This document shows positions 47,901 through 58,080 of a DNA stretch of 64,000 bases, piece after piece. Both the position numbers and the translations under genes were made by a program. The stretch's first letter is position 1. Every line of letters starts with the position of its first letter. The notes below the pieces were generated by a model. That model saw nothing but the letters and a program-made list of their open reading frames with translations. It made no database searches and had not been told where the DNA came from. This stretch comes from Blattamonas nauphoetae (taxonomy: Eukaryota > Preaxostyla > Oxymonadida), in contig JARBJD010000228.1 in assembly GCA_033064195.1 (NCBI GenBank), positions 1 through 64,000 on the forward strand. The letters are read 5' to 3'.

Positions 47901-49336
47901 ATCAATCATCGTTTTTTCGATTACTCTAAACCACCCACTCCCTCCACACATCATCGAACTCTATGCTGACACCCCAACCAAATCTGTAGGCGTAAATGCC
48001 ATGAACCACTTTCACATCCCAGTTACTCAAAATCTGGATACAAGACCATTCTCTTATCAAATTCTGGAACGGTTTGTTAGGTATCACTCTGAAGACAGTG
48101 TCGGCGACCAAATTTCCAATCTAAGTTTGGGAGTGATAAACAATCACTTCGACACAAACTCCGTCCTCGTCGTCCTCCACCCACTCTTCTTTTCTCACCT
48201 CTGGCGTCTGGACGTCGCGACGATGATGCAAGTCCACAACGAATATGCTGCAGAAGCAGTCAACATTCTCCGCTCCTCCTTCGCCCAATCCACCTTCGCC
48301 CACTCCGCAACAAAAATGGACAGTCATGGTTTGGTTCTCTACGCGATCCACACTCCCCCACAATTCGGCAGATTTCTGGACTCGTTAATCACCTTCCACA
48401 CCAAATCTCAGCCACTGGAGGTAACTAACTTCCTTCTCTTCGCCGATTACATCAATTTCTGCTCACCCTTCGGAGATGGACGACTTTTCCAACACCTCAT
48501 TCAGACTCTCTTCTCTCCTCTCACACCCGTAAGCACCAACGAAATTGAACAAGCAGGATTGACAATGACAATTCGATGGCTAAATTTAACCAACACGTGG
48601 CTTCCGAAAGGATTCGACAATCCACTGCTTCGGTTTCTCACTCTATCCGCTCTCTCCAACCGAAGAGTCTCGAATGACGAACTGTCCAAATTGTCAAAGT
48701 GTGGAGTTGGCCGGGAGTATTGGTTCGTCAGCCCATCCATTACATTGAGACCCAATCTGCCACAGAGTTTTGCGTGGCTGTGCGTTGTCGCTCGGATGGG
48801 ACACTGGAACTGTTTGCATCTCTCTTTTTCACCTCCTTCCAGTTGATGATCTCGCAGAGGACGATATTCGTGCTTTTGTGAGGAGACTACTCATGTATTG
48901 TTTGTATGTCGAGTCCAGATGGTCACACCTCATTTTTCGATTTCTTTTCATCTCTCTTGCTTTGTCCTAACTGTTTCGTCACATCTCCCTCTTCCGTATT
49001 TCTCACAGATCGCCTTACCCTGCCATCGTCTCACTCGCTCTCATCGCCCTTTCCAACATCGTCGCCAACACTGGTCCATCAGTCCACCACCTTCTGTTTC
49101 GGATGAACACAATCGATGTTGTGATCTCGTCTGTCGAGCAGTCGTCGCACTTGGATGACTACGAAGCGGGACTCAGCATCATCTCTGGCCTCCTCCGCAC
49201 TCGTCGAAAGAGATTCCACCGAAATGAAGAACTCTCGTTGGATATCACCCCTTTGGAGAAGCAGTTTGGAGTTCTGGCAAGGACAGTCTTGTCGTTAATT
49301 CGTTTCTTACTGCGACACTCGCAACATCCAGAGTGA
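44990..49336 (+). CDS. Unknown large protein, family member 2
   Basis: Seven exons: 44990-45058, 45089-45934, 45970-46093, 46142-46659, 46720-48811, 48843-48903, 49009-49336 (introns 30, 35, 48, 60, 31 and 105 nt), 1,345 residues. Exons 2, 3, 4 and 6 are identical in length to those of member 1, and all intron phases agree. The proteins differ widely (for example EMLLESVILKAAVPVDLHA against EMLLESVFRSAAVPNEPNA), so the duplication is old, yet both frames are intact, which argues for function. The C-terminus (ITPLEKQFGVLARTVLSLI) is longer than in member 1. No domain, signal peptide or membrane segment was recognised. ATG AAT TCC is probably the ancestral start; member 1 lost the first two codons. 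Confidence 0.75.
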
Positions 49337-50046
49337 GAGAATATTCAGACAAGCATTCATTCAAATGACGATTTTCATTGGCTCATTTAACATATCAGCG
49401 AATGGTATCGTATTTAAAGGGTCTCAACCGTCCACTCTTCTCGGAGTGCCGCGCTGATCGGGTTGATCGACTCAGCGAAGAAGGAGGAAGTGAGCAAGAT
49501 GAGACTCGTCGCCAATTTTCTGCCCCCAACCACCCAACCCCCATCCATTCATCCTGAGACCCTTCCAATTGCATCACAATCGCCTCTTCCTTCCCTTCCT
49601 CTCGTTCTCCTCCTCAACCAGCCTTTCAATCTCACAAACACACTTCCTCCACACAATCATCTTGACCATCTCTCAGACGCTGTCGTTGGTATGTCTGAAC
49701 CTGGCGCAACATCCACGTCCATCTCTGGAATCGATGAAGTCAAGACTCAGCGGGATTGGGAAGGGTGAGAAGGAGGAAGTTGAGGATCTGCTGGAGATGG
49801 GTATTATTTCGAGACAGACCACTTTTAAGCTTGGGCAGACTCCCCCATTTTTTCCGTTGTTGCTCCCTATTATGTCGAATTTTTGCATTTTTTGCCATAA
49901 ATCATTGGTTAAGCGGCACAGGTGGACTTCCTGGGCCAAAAGTGATCAAGTGGGTCAAATGTAGACAATTGTCAATGTTTGGGTTGATCAAGACATTTTC
50001 CTCATTTTAACTGTAAGCAGGGATAAACCAACTACAACCTCACCCC
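49337..50046. other. Spacer with decayed family tail
   Basis: About 49,430-49,690 repeats the tail seen after member 1 (IDSAKKEEVSKMRLVANFL). Beyond it, 49,740-50,010 holds short frames (KEEVEDLLEMGII in one, VDFLGPK in another) faintly reminiscent of retroelement polyprotein fragments. They are too short and isolated to assign. No intact gene was seen. Confidence 0.35.
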
Positions 50047-50481
50047 ATGACTTTTTCAAAATCAATGGACAATTCTCCGAGAGATGAACACCATCAGATC
50101 ATAATGGACAAACCCGACTTTTTGCAGTCATGGACAAAAGTTCCTCGTAAAGCCCGATCTCTGGAACCAGGAACTGTCCGGTTGCTACGACTGTATCGCA
50201 TTCATCCTTTCATTTATCGTACTATTATCAGATCTTGGCGTTTTGATGCATGTTTACAGTTGACACGTGTTCAATCAATGAGTCGATTCAACTTTGAAAA
50301 GTCATATCACATCCCCCATCAGACATTCTATCATCTCACTTCATCGGTGTCTGTTTTCAGTCACCAAGAATTTAATAGAAATGGATTTCGCAAACCGCGG
50401 TGCCGCGTTGGCTTTATAGTTGTGTTTTTAAACCGTACATTTTCACAAATCCATAACATGGGGCTTGAAAAATTTGGATTT
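50047..50481 (+). other. Open frame without recognised family, running into a repeat
   Basis: A 169-codon frame (MTFSKSMDNSPRDEHHQIIM) begins here, but its last ~25 codons lie in the inverted repeat that starts at 50482, so it has probably been truncated by that insertion or is fortuitous. The sequence CAGTCATGGACAAAAGTT at about 50,129 resembles the tips of the foldback element at 7.4-8.2 kb and may mark an old Tc1-type end. Confidence 0.25.
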
Positions 50482-51695
50482 GTCAAACTAAGAAAAATAA
50501 AATTTGGTTCCGCGCCGAAACTCCTGTGTCGGCAGAAAAGGCAAATGGCAACCTAACGGTCAAACTTAAAACCACTCAAAAAGACTTTTATTCCATTTCA
50601 CTAATTCATATATTGATGTTTGAATACTTTTTAGAGTGAGCAAACACCTTGATCGGAGACAAGATCCTTTTTTGTAAACCAAGGGTTGATCAACCTTCTT
50701 GACCGAACGAGGTACCTTTTCGTATTTACACTTCATAAAGATCCTTTTTTCTACGTTTCTTTTGATAATTCTCTAATAGTCTTCACAGCCCCCCCTGCTC
50801 TTGAGCGGGGGCTGTGAAGACGATCCGACATTGTGAAAAAGTGACTTTAAAAAGGATCGGGTGAAGTGTGAATAGAATATGCAAACTGGAAAAAAAATTT
50901 TGAACCAGAATAGTGTAGGAGGATTATTCAGTACTTGAATGCAGAAGGTTCAGGGTTCAGTTCCTGTCATCTCCAACTTTTTTCTCTTTTTTTCACTTTT
51001 TGTGATGATCTTCCTTGATCTTCCACGAAAAATCATTATTCGAAGCTTATATCAAGTTTACCACTCATCAAATAGAAAATCAACCAGAATCCAATCCTTG
51101 ATTGCATTTCTTCGTCGCTGGGATTCGATCAACCCTTTCTCTAAATATTGAGCGATCCTCATCGATAGAGGCGTTTGCTCATTCTAAAAAGTGTAAAAAC
51201 GTCAATAATTCAATATATGAAATGCATTGATCAACATTTTATCAGGTTTGGAGTTTGACCGTTAAGTTGCCAGTTACCGCAGAAAACCTCAAAATACTCT
51301 GAAAGCCAGAAATTCACACATTTTTCTCAACTTTTTACCCTTTTTTCTCCACAACCAGCCATCCGTTTTGAAACCAATAAAATGCATTGTTATCGTAAAC
51401 ATCTCGACAAAAACTGCTCAAAAAATAAACTAATTTTTTTGCTAAGAATTTTTTCTTGAGAAAAATATGGGTTTTTTCCATTTTCCCAAATACCCATGAT
51501 TTTTTCTCAAAATTTTGTTGAAAATGTGCGTTTCACCGAAAAAACATGTTTGTGAAAAATTTCATCCAAATCGATTCACTAGTTGTTGAGATATTGCCGA
51601 AACGATTTTTTATAGGGCAAAAGGGGGTATTTTGAGGTTTTCTCCCGACACAAGCGTTTCGGCGCGGAACCCAATTTTAGTTTTCTTAGTTTGAC
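50482..51695. mobile_element. 1.2 kb inverted-repeat element with a second element nested inside
   Basis: The outer inverted repeats (50482-50539 and 51638-51695) share about 58 bp including GTCAAACTAAGAAAA and GGTTCCGCGCCGAAAC. A second inverted pair (50545-50651 and 51169-51272; tip TGGCAACYTAACGGTCAAAC) lies inside and encloses 50652-51168. That interior holds a perfect GC-rich hairpin at about 50,789-50,819 (CAGCCCCC... with loop CTCTTGA). The right third is a copy of the AT-rich repeat family listed separately. No coding sequence was seen. Confidence 0.55.
51290..51695 (+). repeat. AT-rich non-coding repeat, copy 1
   Basis: This contains GGGTTTTTTCCATTTTCCCA, TTTTGTTGAAAATG, GAGATATTGCCGAAACGA, GGGGGTATTTTGAGGTTTTC and ends TTAGTTTGACCA. 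It recurs in the same orientation at 52,960-53,315 and, more diverged, at about 55,700-55,890. A still weaker match lies near 62,830-62,960. Confidence 0.65.
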
Positions 51696-51747
51696 CACAA
51701 TATATTTTTCACGCTTATTGATACGGATTTATGAAAAGTTCGGTTTA

Positions 51748-52707
51748 ATGAAAGGACTACTACATCGAACAGGCATGAATCAAGTGTCAATCGCCGAACA
51801 ACTCCAAAAACCAAGATCAACTATACAACGATTCCTCTCTGTTCACCACAAGGACCCCATTTCTGATGAAGCACTCGCCTTCCGACCACGATCTGGTCGT
51901 CCAAGAGCAACAACCGAAAAACAGGATCGGCTTCTTCGCAGGACAATCGAGAAAGACTCGTCCATCCAGACAGATGACCTCGCTCAGCACATCTCTGGTG
52001 ATGAATCTGAGACGATCTCAGAGTGCACCATCCGGAGACGTGCTGCTGAATGGGGTCTGTTCCATCGGGTCGAGCGAAAAACCCCAGTTTTGACCCGGTC
52101 CCATGTACAAAAACGACTCGACTTTGTGTCCGCTCACATTGACTGGACCTTTGGCGACTGGAGCAAGGTCCAGTTTTCTGACGAGTCTTCGGTGCAATGC
52201 GGATCCAACCATGGCCAGTAGTGGATCTGGAGGCGAATTGGTGAGGAGTGGGAAGAAGTGAAGACTCAGCCAACCTTCAAGATGCCAACCACCTTCAAGT
52301 TCTGGTGCTGCATGTCCGCAGCTGGACCCGGTTCACTTCACATCATTGATGATTCGTTGACTGCAGACTCCTATCTCACCATACTGAAAGAACATATCAT
52401 TTCTGAAGGAACTCGACTGTCTGGACCTGATTTCATCTTCCAGCAAGACAACCACCCATTGCACAAAACTGAAAGAATTCAAGATTTTTTGGAGAAGTAG
52501 GGGATTCAAGAGATGAAATGGCCACCAAACTCTCCCGATCTCTCACCAATCGAGAATATGTTCTCAGTGCTGAAGCGGAACGTGGCTGAACGGTGCCCTC
52601 CCTCAAAAGATGATCGTATCAGAATCACGATCGAGGAGTGGGAGAATCTTGGATGCAAGCAGCGATGGCAGCCGGTGGTAGAGCGACAAAATACTGAACC
52701 ATTCTAA
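51748..52707 (+). pseudogene. Tc1-family transposase (DD34E) with two in-frame TAG codons
   Basis: One frame runs from MKGLLHRTGMNQVSIAEQLQ to QPVVERQNTEPF, about 320 codons, with a paired helix-turn-helix N-terminus (QVSIAEQLQKPRSTIQRFL; RPRSGRPRATTEKQDRLLRR) and a DDE domain. The catalytic residues are seen in VQFSDES, FIFQQDNHPLHK and PPNSPDLSPIEN, with 34 positions between the second Asp and the Glu. TAG occurs at 52219-52221 (GQ-stop-WIWRR) and 52498-52500 (FLEK-stop-GI). Both replace residues that relatives often have as Gln or an aromatic. No frameshift is seen, so the copy is young. Tc1 enzymes cut and paste their element into TA sites. The start might lie upstream at 51,691 if the frame continues from the preceding repeat. 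Confidence 0.8.
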
Positions 52708-52959
52708 TCGGACACAATCACCCATTTTTTGTTTTCTATTCAAATTTCCAGAAACAAAGTGAAAGATTATGTGAAGTGAGAGAGGAGTGATCAATGAAGA
52801 TGATAATGTTAGAGCGAACTACTGGATGATTCGGAAATATAAAAGACATCTTCGAAGAGACAAGAAATGGCAAACTCAACTTGAGAAGAAAAGCAAAAGT
52901 GATCAAAAAATGAACAATAACCGATTCAAGTTCTTCATATGTATTTTACGGAGTTTCCT

Positions 52960-53315
52960 CACGCAACTAGCCACCTGTTTTGTACCAATTAAAGTGCATT
53001 GTCATCGTGAAGATCTCGACAAATGCTGTTCAAAAAAAGAAACCTCTTTTTGTTCCCAAGAATGTTTTGTCAAGAAAAAGAAGGGTTTTTTCCTATTTTC
53101 CCAAATACCCAGAATTATTTCTCCATTTTGTTGAAAATGTTCGTTAACCAAAAAAAAACGTTTCTGTGAAAATTATCATCCAAATCGGTCCTTTGGTTCT
53201 TGAGATATTGCCAAAACGATGTTTTGAATCGGGCGAAAGGGGGTATTTTGAGGTTTTCTCGGGATTGGACGGGAGTACAATTCTACATATTTTACCGTTC
53301 TTAGTTTGACCAATA
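52960..53315 (+). repeat. AT-rich non-coding repeat, copy 2
   Basis: It matches copy 1 over its whole length in the same orientation (CCACCTGTTTTGTACCAATT, GGGTTTTTTCCTATTTTCCC, GAGATATTGCCAAAACGA, GGGGGTATTTTGAGGTTTTC, CTTAGTTTGACCA). Copies 1 and 2 flank the Tc1-type transposase as direct repeats about 1.65 kb apart. Confidence 0.65.
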
Positions 53316-54058
53316 TTGATTTTTCCAGAAAAAAAAAGCCGGATTGGTGACACCGGACGGTTTGGTGACACCACAATTAGTTTCCCAAGAAGTTCGTGAA
53401 AATAGTCTAAATACTGACACAAGGTACTAGTCACGTTTTTCGATTCGTGTCCTCGGACTTGTTTATGATCTCAAAAATACTCACCCAACTGTTTCCCATA
53501 TCGAGAATCAAAGACTGATCCACTCAGCGCATTTTGTGTATGAATCTGCCTCATTCCGATTAAAACTATCATAAGCAATTCTGATTGATGCATCCACCAT
53601 CGGAGTCTGAATATGATTTCGACTTTTTCAACAGATGAAGGTGACTCGCGTGATCATTGTTACTGTTTGAATTTGTGCTTGAGGTTTCGAGGAATGGTCC
53701 TCCCAGAAATGATACGACGATTGAAGGAGGAGATGTGCACCGTCCATTCGATGACCTCGAAGCCATTGTTCGAATGATGATAGGATAAAATCGAGAGAAT
53801 CATCAGTTGAATCTGAGATGAATCATCGTTCAAGGACAGAGAGCACATCCAACATCTTCTCTTTCCACTTTTCAAAGTGACAGAAAGATGAATGGACATA
53901 TATCACGAAGCAAGAACAGTGACCAACGATGAAAAGCGTAGAATCTTGGATAACTTGTCCAGCGGGACGAAACTCTAAAATATTGTGGTCTCAGTCAACT
54001 CAAGCCGAGAAGTGGGGTGACAGCTGGGTCGGGATTTTTGATCTGTGGGAGTTGTCAT
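53316..54058. other. AT-rich spacer without a supported gene
   Basis: Short frames only. A tandem pair GGTGACACCGGA / GGTGACACCACA is seen at about 53,345-53,375. The minus frame 53660-53899 has no recognised domain. Confidence 0.4.
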
Positions 54059-54658
54059 CTAGTTCTTTCTTGTTCGTCCTACTTCAAACACTGGGACAAG
54101 CTGTATTTCATCAAGGAATTGTTCCCAGTTTTCCAGTTCGGATTCTGTGAGTGGTACTTTGTTGCCATCTCTCCACTGATTGACTTTGTAGAGTGGTAGT
54201 GGAAGTTCTAGAGACTGGATACGTGGTAGAAGGTCGGATAGTGGTCTGATGGCTGGTGAATCTTGTGGAGGTGACGGGACTCGATGTACTGGCGCTTCCA
54301 CTGCAGGTCCAATTTCTCGTAGTGCTCTTTCAATGTGCTTGGTTGACTTCGGTGTTGTGAGAGCCGAGTGTACGAATGATGGGGTGTTCATTAAATGGTA
54401 GAGTTCACGGTTCTGTGTCGGGGTGGTTGGCTCATTCTGCAGATTTGTTTGTTCGACCACCATAGTCGTTGTTTCCAAGGCCTCCTCCAGTAAACGAGAT
54501 TCTTTCTGCAAATCTGTGTTGGAGAGAAACGAAGAAAACTGACGTCTGATGTTAGCACTGGTATATCTGTGGCATTTTTGATACATATTGAAAAGAAGAG
54601 TGTAGATAGGTTTTCCAACATCTGAAATAATTGGAATAGATCCCAATTGTATGATCAC
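54059..54658 (-). pseudogene. Fragment related to a Mutator-like transposase C-terminus
   Basis: A 199-codon frame begins with PIYTLLFNMYQKCHRYTSANIR. Nearly the same words (LYTLLFNMFQKCQIYTRA) occur on the opposite strand at about 54,820. The rest (Glu/Pro/Ser-rich, ending NWEQFLDEIQLVPVFEVG) has no motif I know. I link it to a MULE only because the opposite-strand copy leads into a MULE-like segment. It is one side of a head-to-head arrangement of related fragments around 54,659-54,790. Confidence 0.4.
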
Positions 54659-54789
54659 TTCGCGACAATTTTGGCACTTTATCCAAGATCATTTGATCAA
54701 CCCTTTATCACTTCATTCAATTCAAACGAAGTTTTGACTGGTTAATTTTTTGCTTCAAGATACAGCAAACATGCACAATCAACGACCGA

Positions 54790-56297
54790 ATGAGGAGAGG
54801 TATCACTCCTTATCTTGGTTTATCTCTCTACACTCTTCTTTTCAATATGTTTCAAAAATGTCAGATATATACCCGTGCAACCACCAGACCGTTCCCTTGC
54901 ACAATTGAATGCCCTGGAAAGCATAATGTCTTATGCTCCAACCATTCTTTGCCGTTTTCATGTTTTGACGGCCATCAAAGCCCATTTTCTTCCACTTCTG
55001 ACCAACGAAACAACGAAAATACCGGATAGCAGACAATTCGATCACTTTATGGCAGATTTCAATATATTGATCATCCTCCAATCGAAATCTGGTTCTATCC
55101 TAAGAGTCGAAGAAATGAGAAAACCATACAAAACCCCTGCTGGATTCGAATACATCTCAACGACATGGCTCCCATATGCCGAAAAATGTTGTACCTCTTC
55201 GATCGACACATTCTCGCATTATGGGGAAACCACCACTTCACCTCTTGAAGGACTTCATCACGTCCTGAAAGATGATGTAGTGACGCCATCGCAACACCTC
55301 TTCTCAACTGTCCATCGAATCTCATGGTACACGATAATGAAAGTTGGAACAGTCAAAACAAATATCGAAATGGCAAAAATCAGCCAACCTCAAAACCTCT
55401 AAGAACAATTCATCCTCCAAAAACATCTCGGTCTTGTTTCATTGGATTGTCTCAGGGCCCTGAGTGATTTTTTCTGGAAATGGTTGTTTTGGTGAGAATA
55501 GAATCCTTAAAACACTTGGAGCTAAAAACCCATTATTGGGCACTGTAGCCTCATCCAACAAAACACATAAAAAACTGCGAATCTTTCGACCACAAATTTC
55601 CACGAACAATCATCTGTTTTCAACCATATATAGACTATTCTATTCTTTAAGAGATCCAAAAACGATTTAAATGAATAGAAAAAACAATTTGCCTCCGTGA
55701 GTGTTGTCGAGTAAATCTGGGTTTTTCGTTTTTTCCCAAGATTACAATAATTGAGTTTCGCAATTTTTCAAAACGGTTTCGATCATCCACAAAAGTTTCT
55801 GACACAAAGTTCATGACAATTGATTCGCTGGTGGTTGAGATCTTGCCAAAATGAGCCATGAAAAGTGGTAATTTATTCAAAGTTAGACCATCCTCATCTG
55901 ATTCTGGGAAAATCTCGATTTATGGCGGTTTAGTGAGGTCTTTCCGACTTCGAAACTCCTTTTGTGTAGATGGCATGTACTGAACTCTATTTTATCTAAA
56001 GCTGGAGATTTGAGTGCACATACCGAACGAGTATGCAAGGACCACTTAAAAGATCTCATTGATTCATTAAGAGGCAATCAGGAGATGAATGAGTCCATTG
56101 TTGACAATTGGTGGTCTATCCGTGATACAGTGTATGAATACGCAACCAGAACCTATCCACGATTAAACACCGTGTCAGCAAGTCTATGCCCTTTCGTACC
56201 TTCAACGAACTATCAAACAGTCATTATCGATTCAGAACTCACCATCTCCATGATATCACTTCGATCGGACAGCCTTTGGACTCACCTGTCGTTGTGA
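54790..56297 (+). pseudogene. Mutator-like transposase remnants, plus strand
   Basis: The 54815-55402 frame carries SYAPTILCRFHVLTAIKAHF and, later, FSHYGETTTSPLEGLHHVLK. This matches the MULE transposase pattern C..HV followed by a TTS(P)(V/L)EG.H..LK block. A second segment at 55962-56297 (MCRWHVLNSILSKAGDL, NWWSIRDTVYEYATRTYPRL) repeats the C-W-H part and belongs to another copy or to a rearranged end. Copy 3 of the AT-rich repeat (about 55,700-55,890) lies between them. Several frame breaks are present, so it is not functional. Confidence 0.5.
55700..55890 (+). repeat. AT-rich non-coding repeat, diverged copy 3
   Basis: It shares GGGTTTTTCGTTTTTTCCCA, GGTTGAGATCTTGCCAAAA and the end GTTAGACCA with copies 1 and 2, at clearly lower identity. 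It is probably an older insertion. Confidence 0.45.
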
Positions 56298-56455
56298 ATT
56301 GACAGTCATAAAAAACAATCGATGAACTCTACCACTCGATATTCTATCGACACATTGGCTTTTCCAACTCGCCCCCTCCCCACAGTCTGTCACGATTCCT
56401 CCTCAGCCTGAATTTACGGTACTCGATTCAATCGTTTCCAACATCAAACATCAAC

Positions 56456-58080
56456 TCATGTCAAGTATTGAAGAAGAAAGACAGACTGTCGTGGAGGACT
56501 TAAACAAATTTGCTGATTCCTTTCCACCAACATGAGTTCTGTGATGTGCGAGTGGTGTATTGGTGCAAACCACAAAAAAGGGGTTTTTTCACAGATTTGA
56601 TTCTTGACATTCTTTTCACTACGAATATCAAATTCTCTCATATTTGAGTAGGATTCAACCAAAATCAGGATGAAGAAAAAAGATGAGGAGGAGATCGTCA
56701 TTTTCTGAGTCTCGATGCTGTATTTGACGATTGGAACGTGTCCAAACGTCAACAAGTCGTTCAACATATTCATCAGGGAGGGAAGTTGGAGAACAGAGTT
56801 TGATGGTGAGGTGGTCATCGATTGTAGTCGTCGCCATCTGATTTTTGTTGTGTCGGCTTGAGAGCTGCCATGTGAGAGAACATACTCTCAATTGGTGCAA
56901 TAGAAATCGGAAGACATTGTGCAATCGCTGCGATTCTTGCCAATTCTGGGTACTCAGGTTTCTGTAGAATCATCTGTAAAACGGAGTTTGGTGAAAGATC
57001 CGTTGAGATTGGTTATGAGATTGTTTGGAGAAAGTGCATCCAGTCAACTTCAGCTCTCTGACGCTTTTCAGCCGTGAACATTGAAGAAGAGATATCCAAA
57101 ATTGCTGATATTTCATCCAGACCAAACCGTTCTTTGTTTCACCACTTTTTGATTACATCAGGCGAGAAAATGGTGAATATCCGAAGGATATCTTGTCCTG
57201 GAGAGCGTTGTGAGAGATTTATTGTTCGATGGAGGTTGCGTTATCATCGGCATGAATTTTGGATCTGGTGGAATCAAGAGCTTGAATGAACGAATTGATG
57301 GTGAGAGCATGTGATTGGATTGTCTTTTGAAGGAGATTCAATGGTTGTAGTTTGAAACCCAAGATATGGGAACAGAATAAAAAGTCTTTTGTTCGAAGCC
57401 GATTCAGAATCCCATTAGCGGTCGGATGGGAATCTTTGATCGAAGACAACACTTTGTCAATGGATGACAAAGATTGAATGATTGACTGTCTAGAAGATTC
57501 GAGAGCTGAGATTTGATATAAAGTTTTGCTTTGTGAAAGTGTGATAGTTGACCATCTTTTGCAGTGTATGAGGTGGCCAGAGCAACACGATGAGGACAAC
57601 AATGGGTGGCCACCGCATTCGACAGGTCATTTTTCAACGAGGCGAGGGTTCCAGAGTGGTGTCCTCTCATATTTGAGGCACCATCCGTTGCATCCCCAAT
57701 GCTATTTATAGGGTTGATACAGAATGATGTGAGGATATCCACAACTTTCATTTTGATGTTTTCCCCAGAACACCCATCTGGCCCCATCTCACGAACTCCA
57801 AGATAGGAATGTGTTTTCGTCTGGGAGTGCCCAAGGAGCAGGGTAGATGATGCTGTGAGACAAGATTGATTCAAAGAATGGAAAACGATGTTACTAAAGA
57901 AAAATGAGTTCAGGAAACACTTCATCCATTCTTCCAAAGAATTATTGAGTGCAGGGATTTCTAGCCTTGGACAGAGATACCTTAGAGAAGAGAGGATGCA
58001 GAATGAGGGTTCATTTTTTGAGGATTACATGTTCTTCGGACGAAATGAATACCTCAGTTCATTCTTAGTCCCTTGAAAGG
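56456..58080 (-). pseudogene. hAT-family transposase relic
   Basis: Reading from 57937 down, the frame holds DATDGASNMRGHHSGTLASL and THCCPHRVALATSY, the RNase-H-like core of hAT transposases (TDGA.NM.G..SG, then H..HR..LA). An overlapping frame (57219-57602) continues with SHPTANGILNRLRTKDFLFC and LQPLNLLQKTIQSHALTINS. Near 56,830-56,960 a further frame gives YPELARIAAIAQCLPISIAP and IESMFSHMAALKP, the C-terminal dimerisation block. These pieces lie in different frames, so at least two frameshifts are present, and the N-terminal zinc finger was not identified. hAT enzymes cut and paste with 8-bp duplications; ends were not located. Confidence 0.7.

Noticed and set aside
49740-50010. Possible short LTR-retroelement relic (words KEEVEDLLEMGII and VDFLGPK)
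   Set aside because: The similarity is a few residues only, no terminal repeats or neighbouring domains were found, and it may be chance. If real it is a heavily broken fossil of unknown age.
50900-50985. tRNA-like box B (GGTTCAGTTCC)
   Set aside because: No acceptor or anticodon stem of the right length could be paired; the segment lies within a transposable element.
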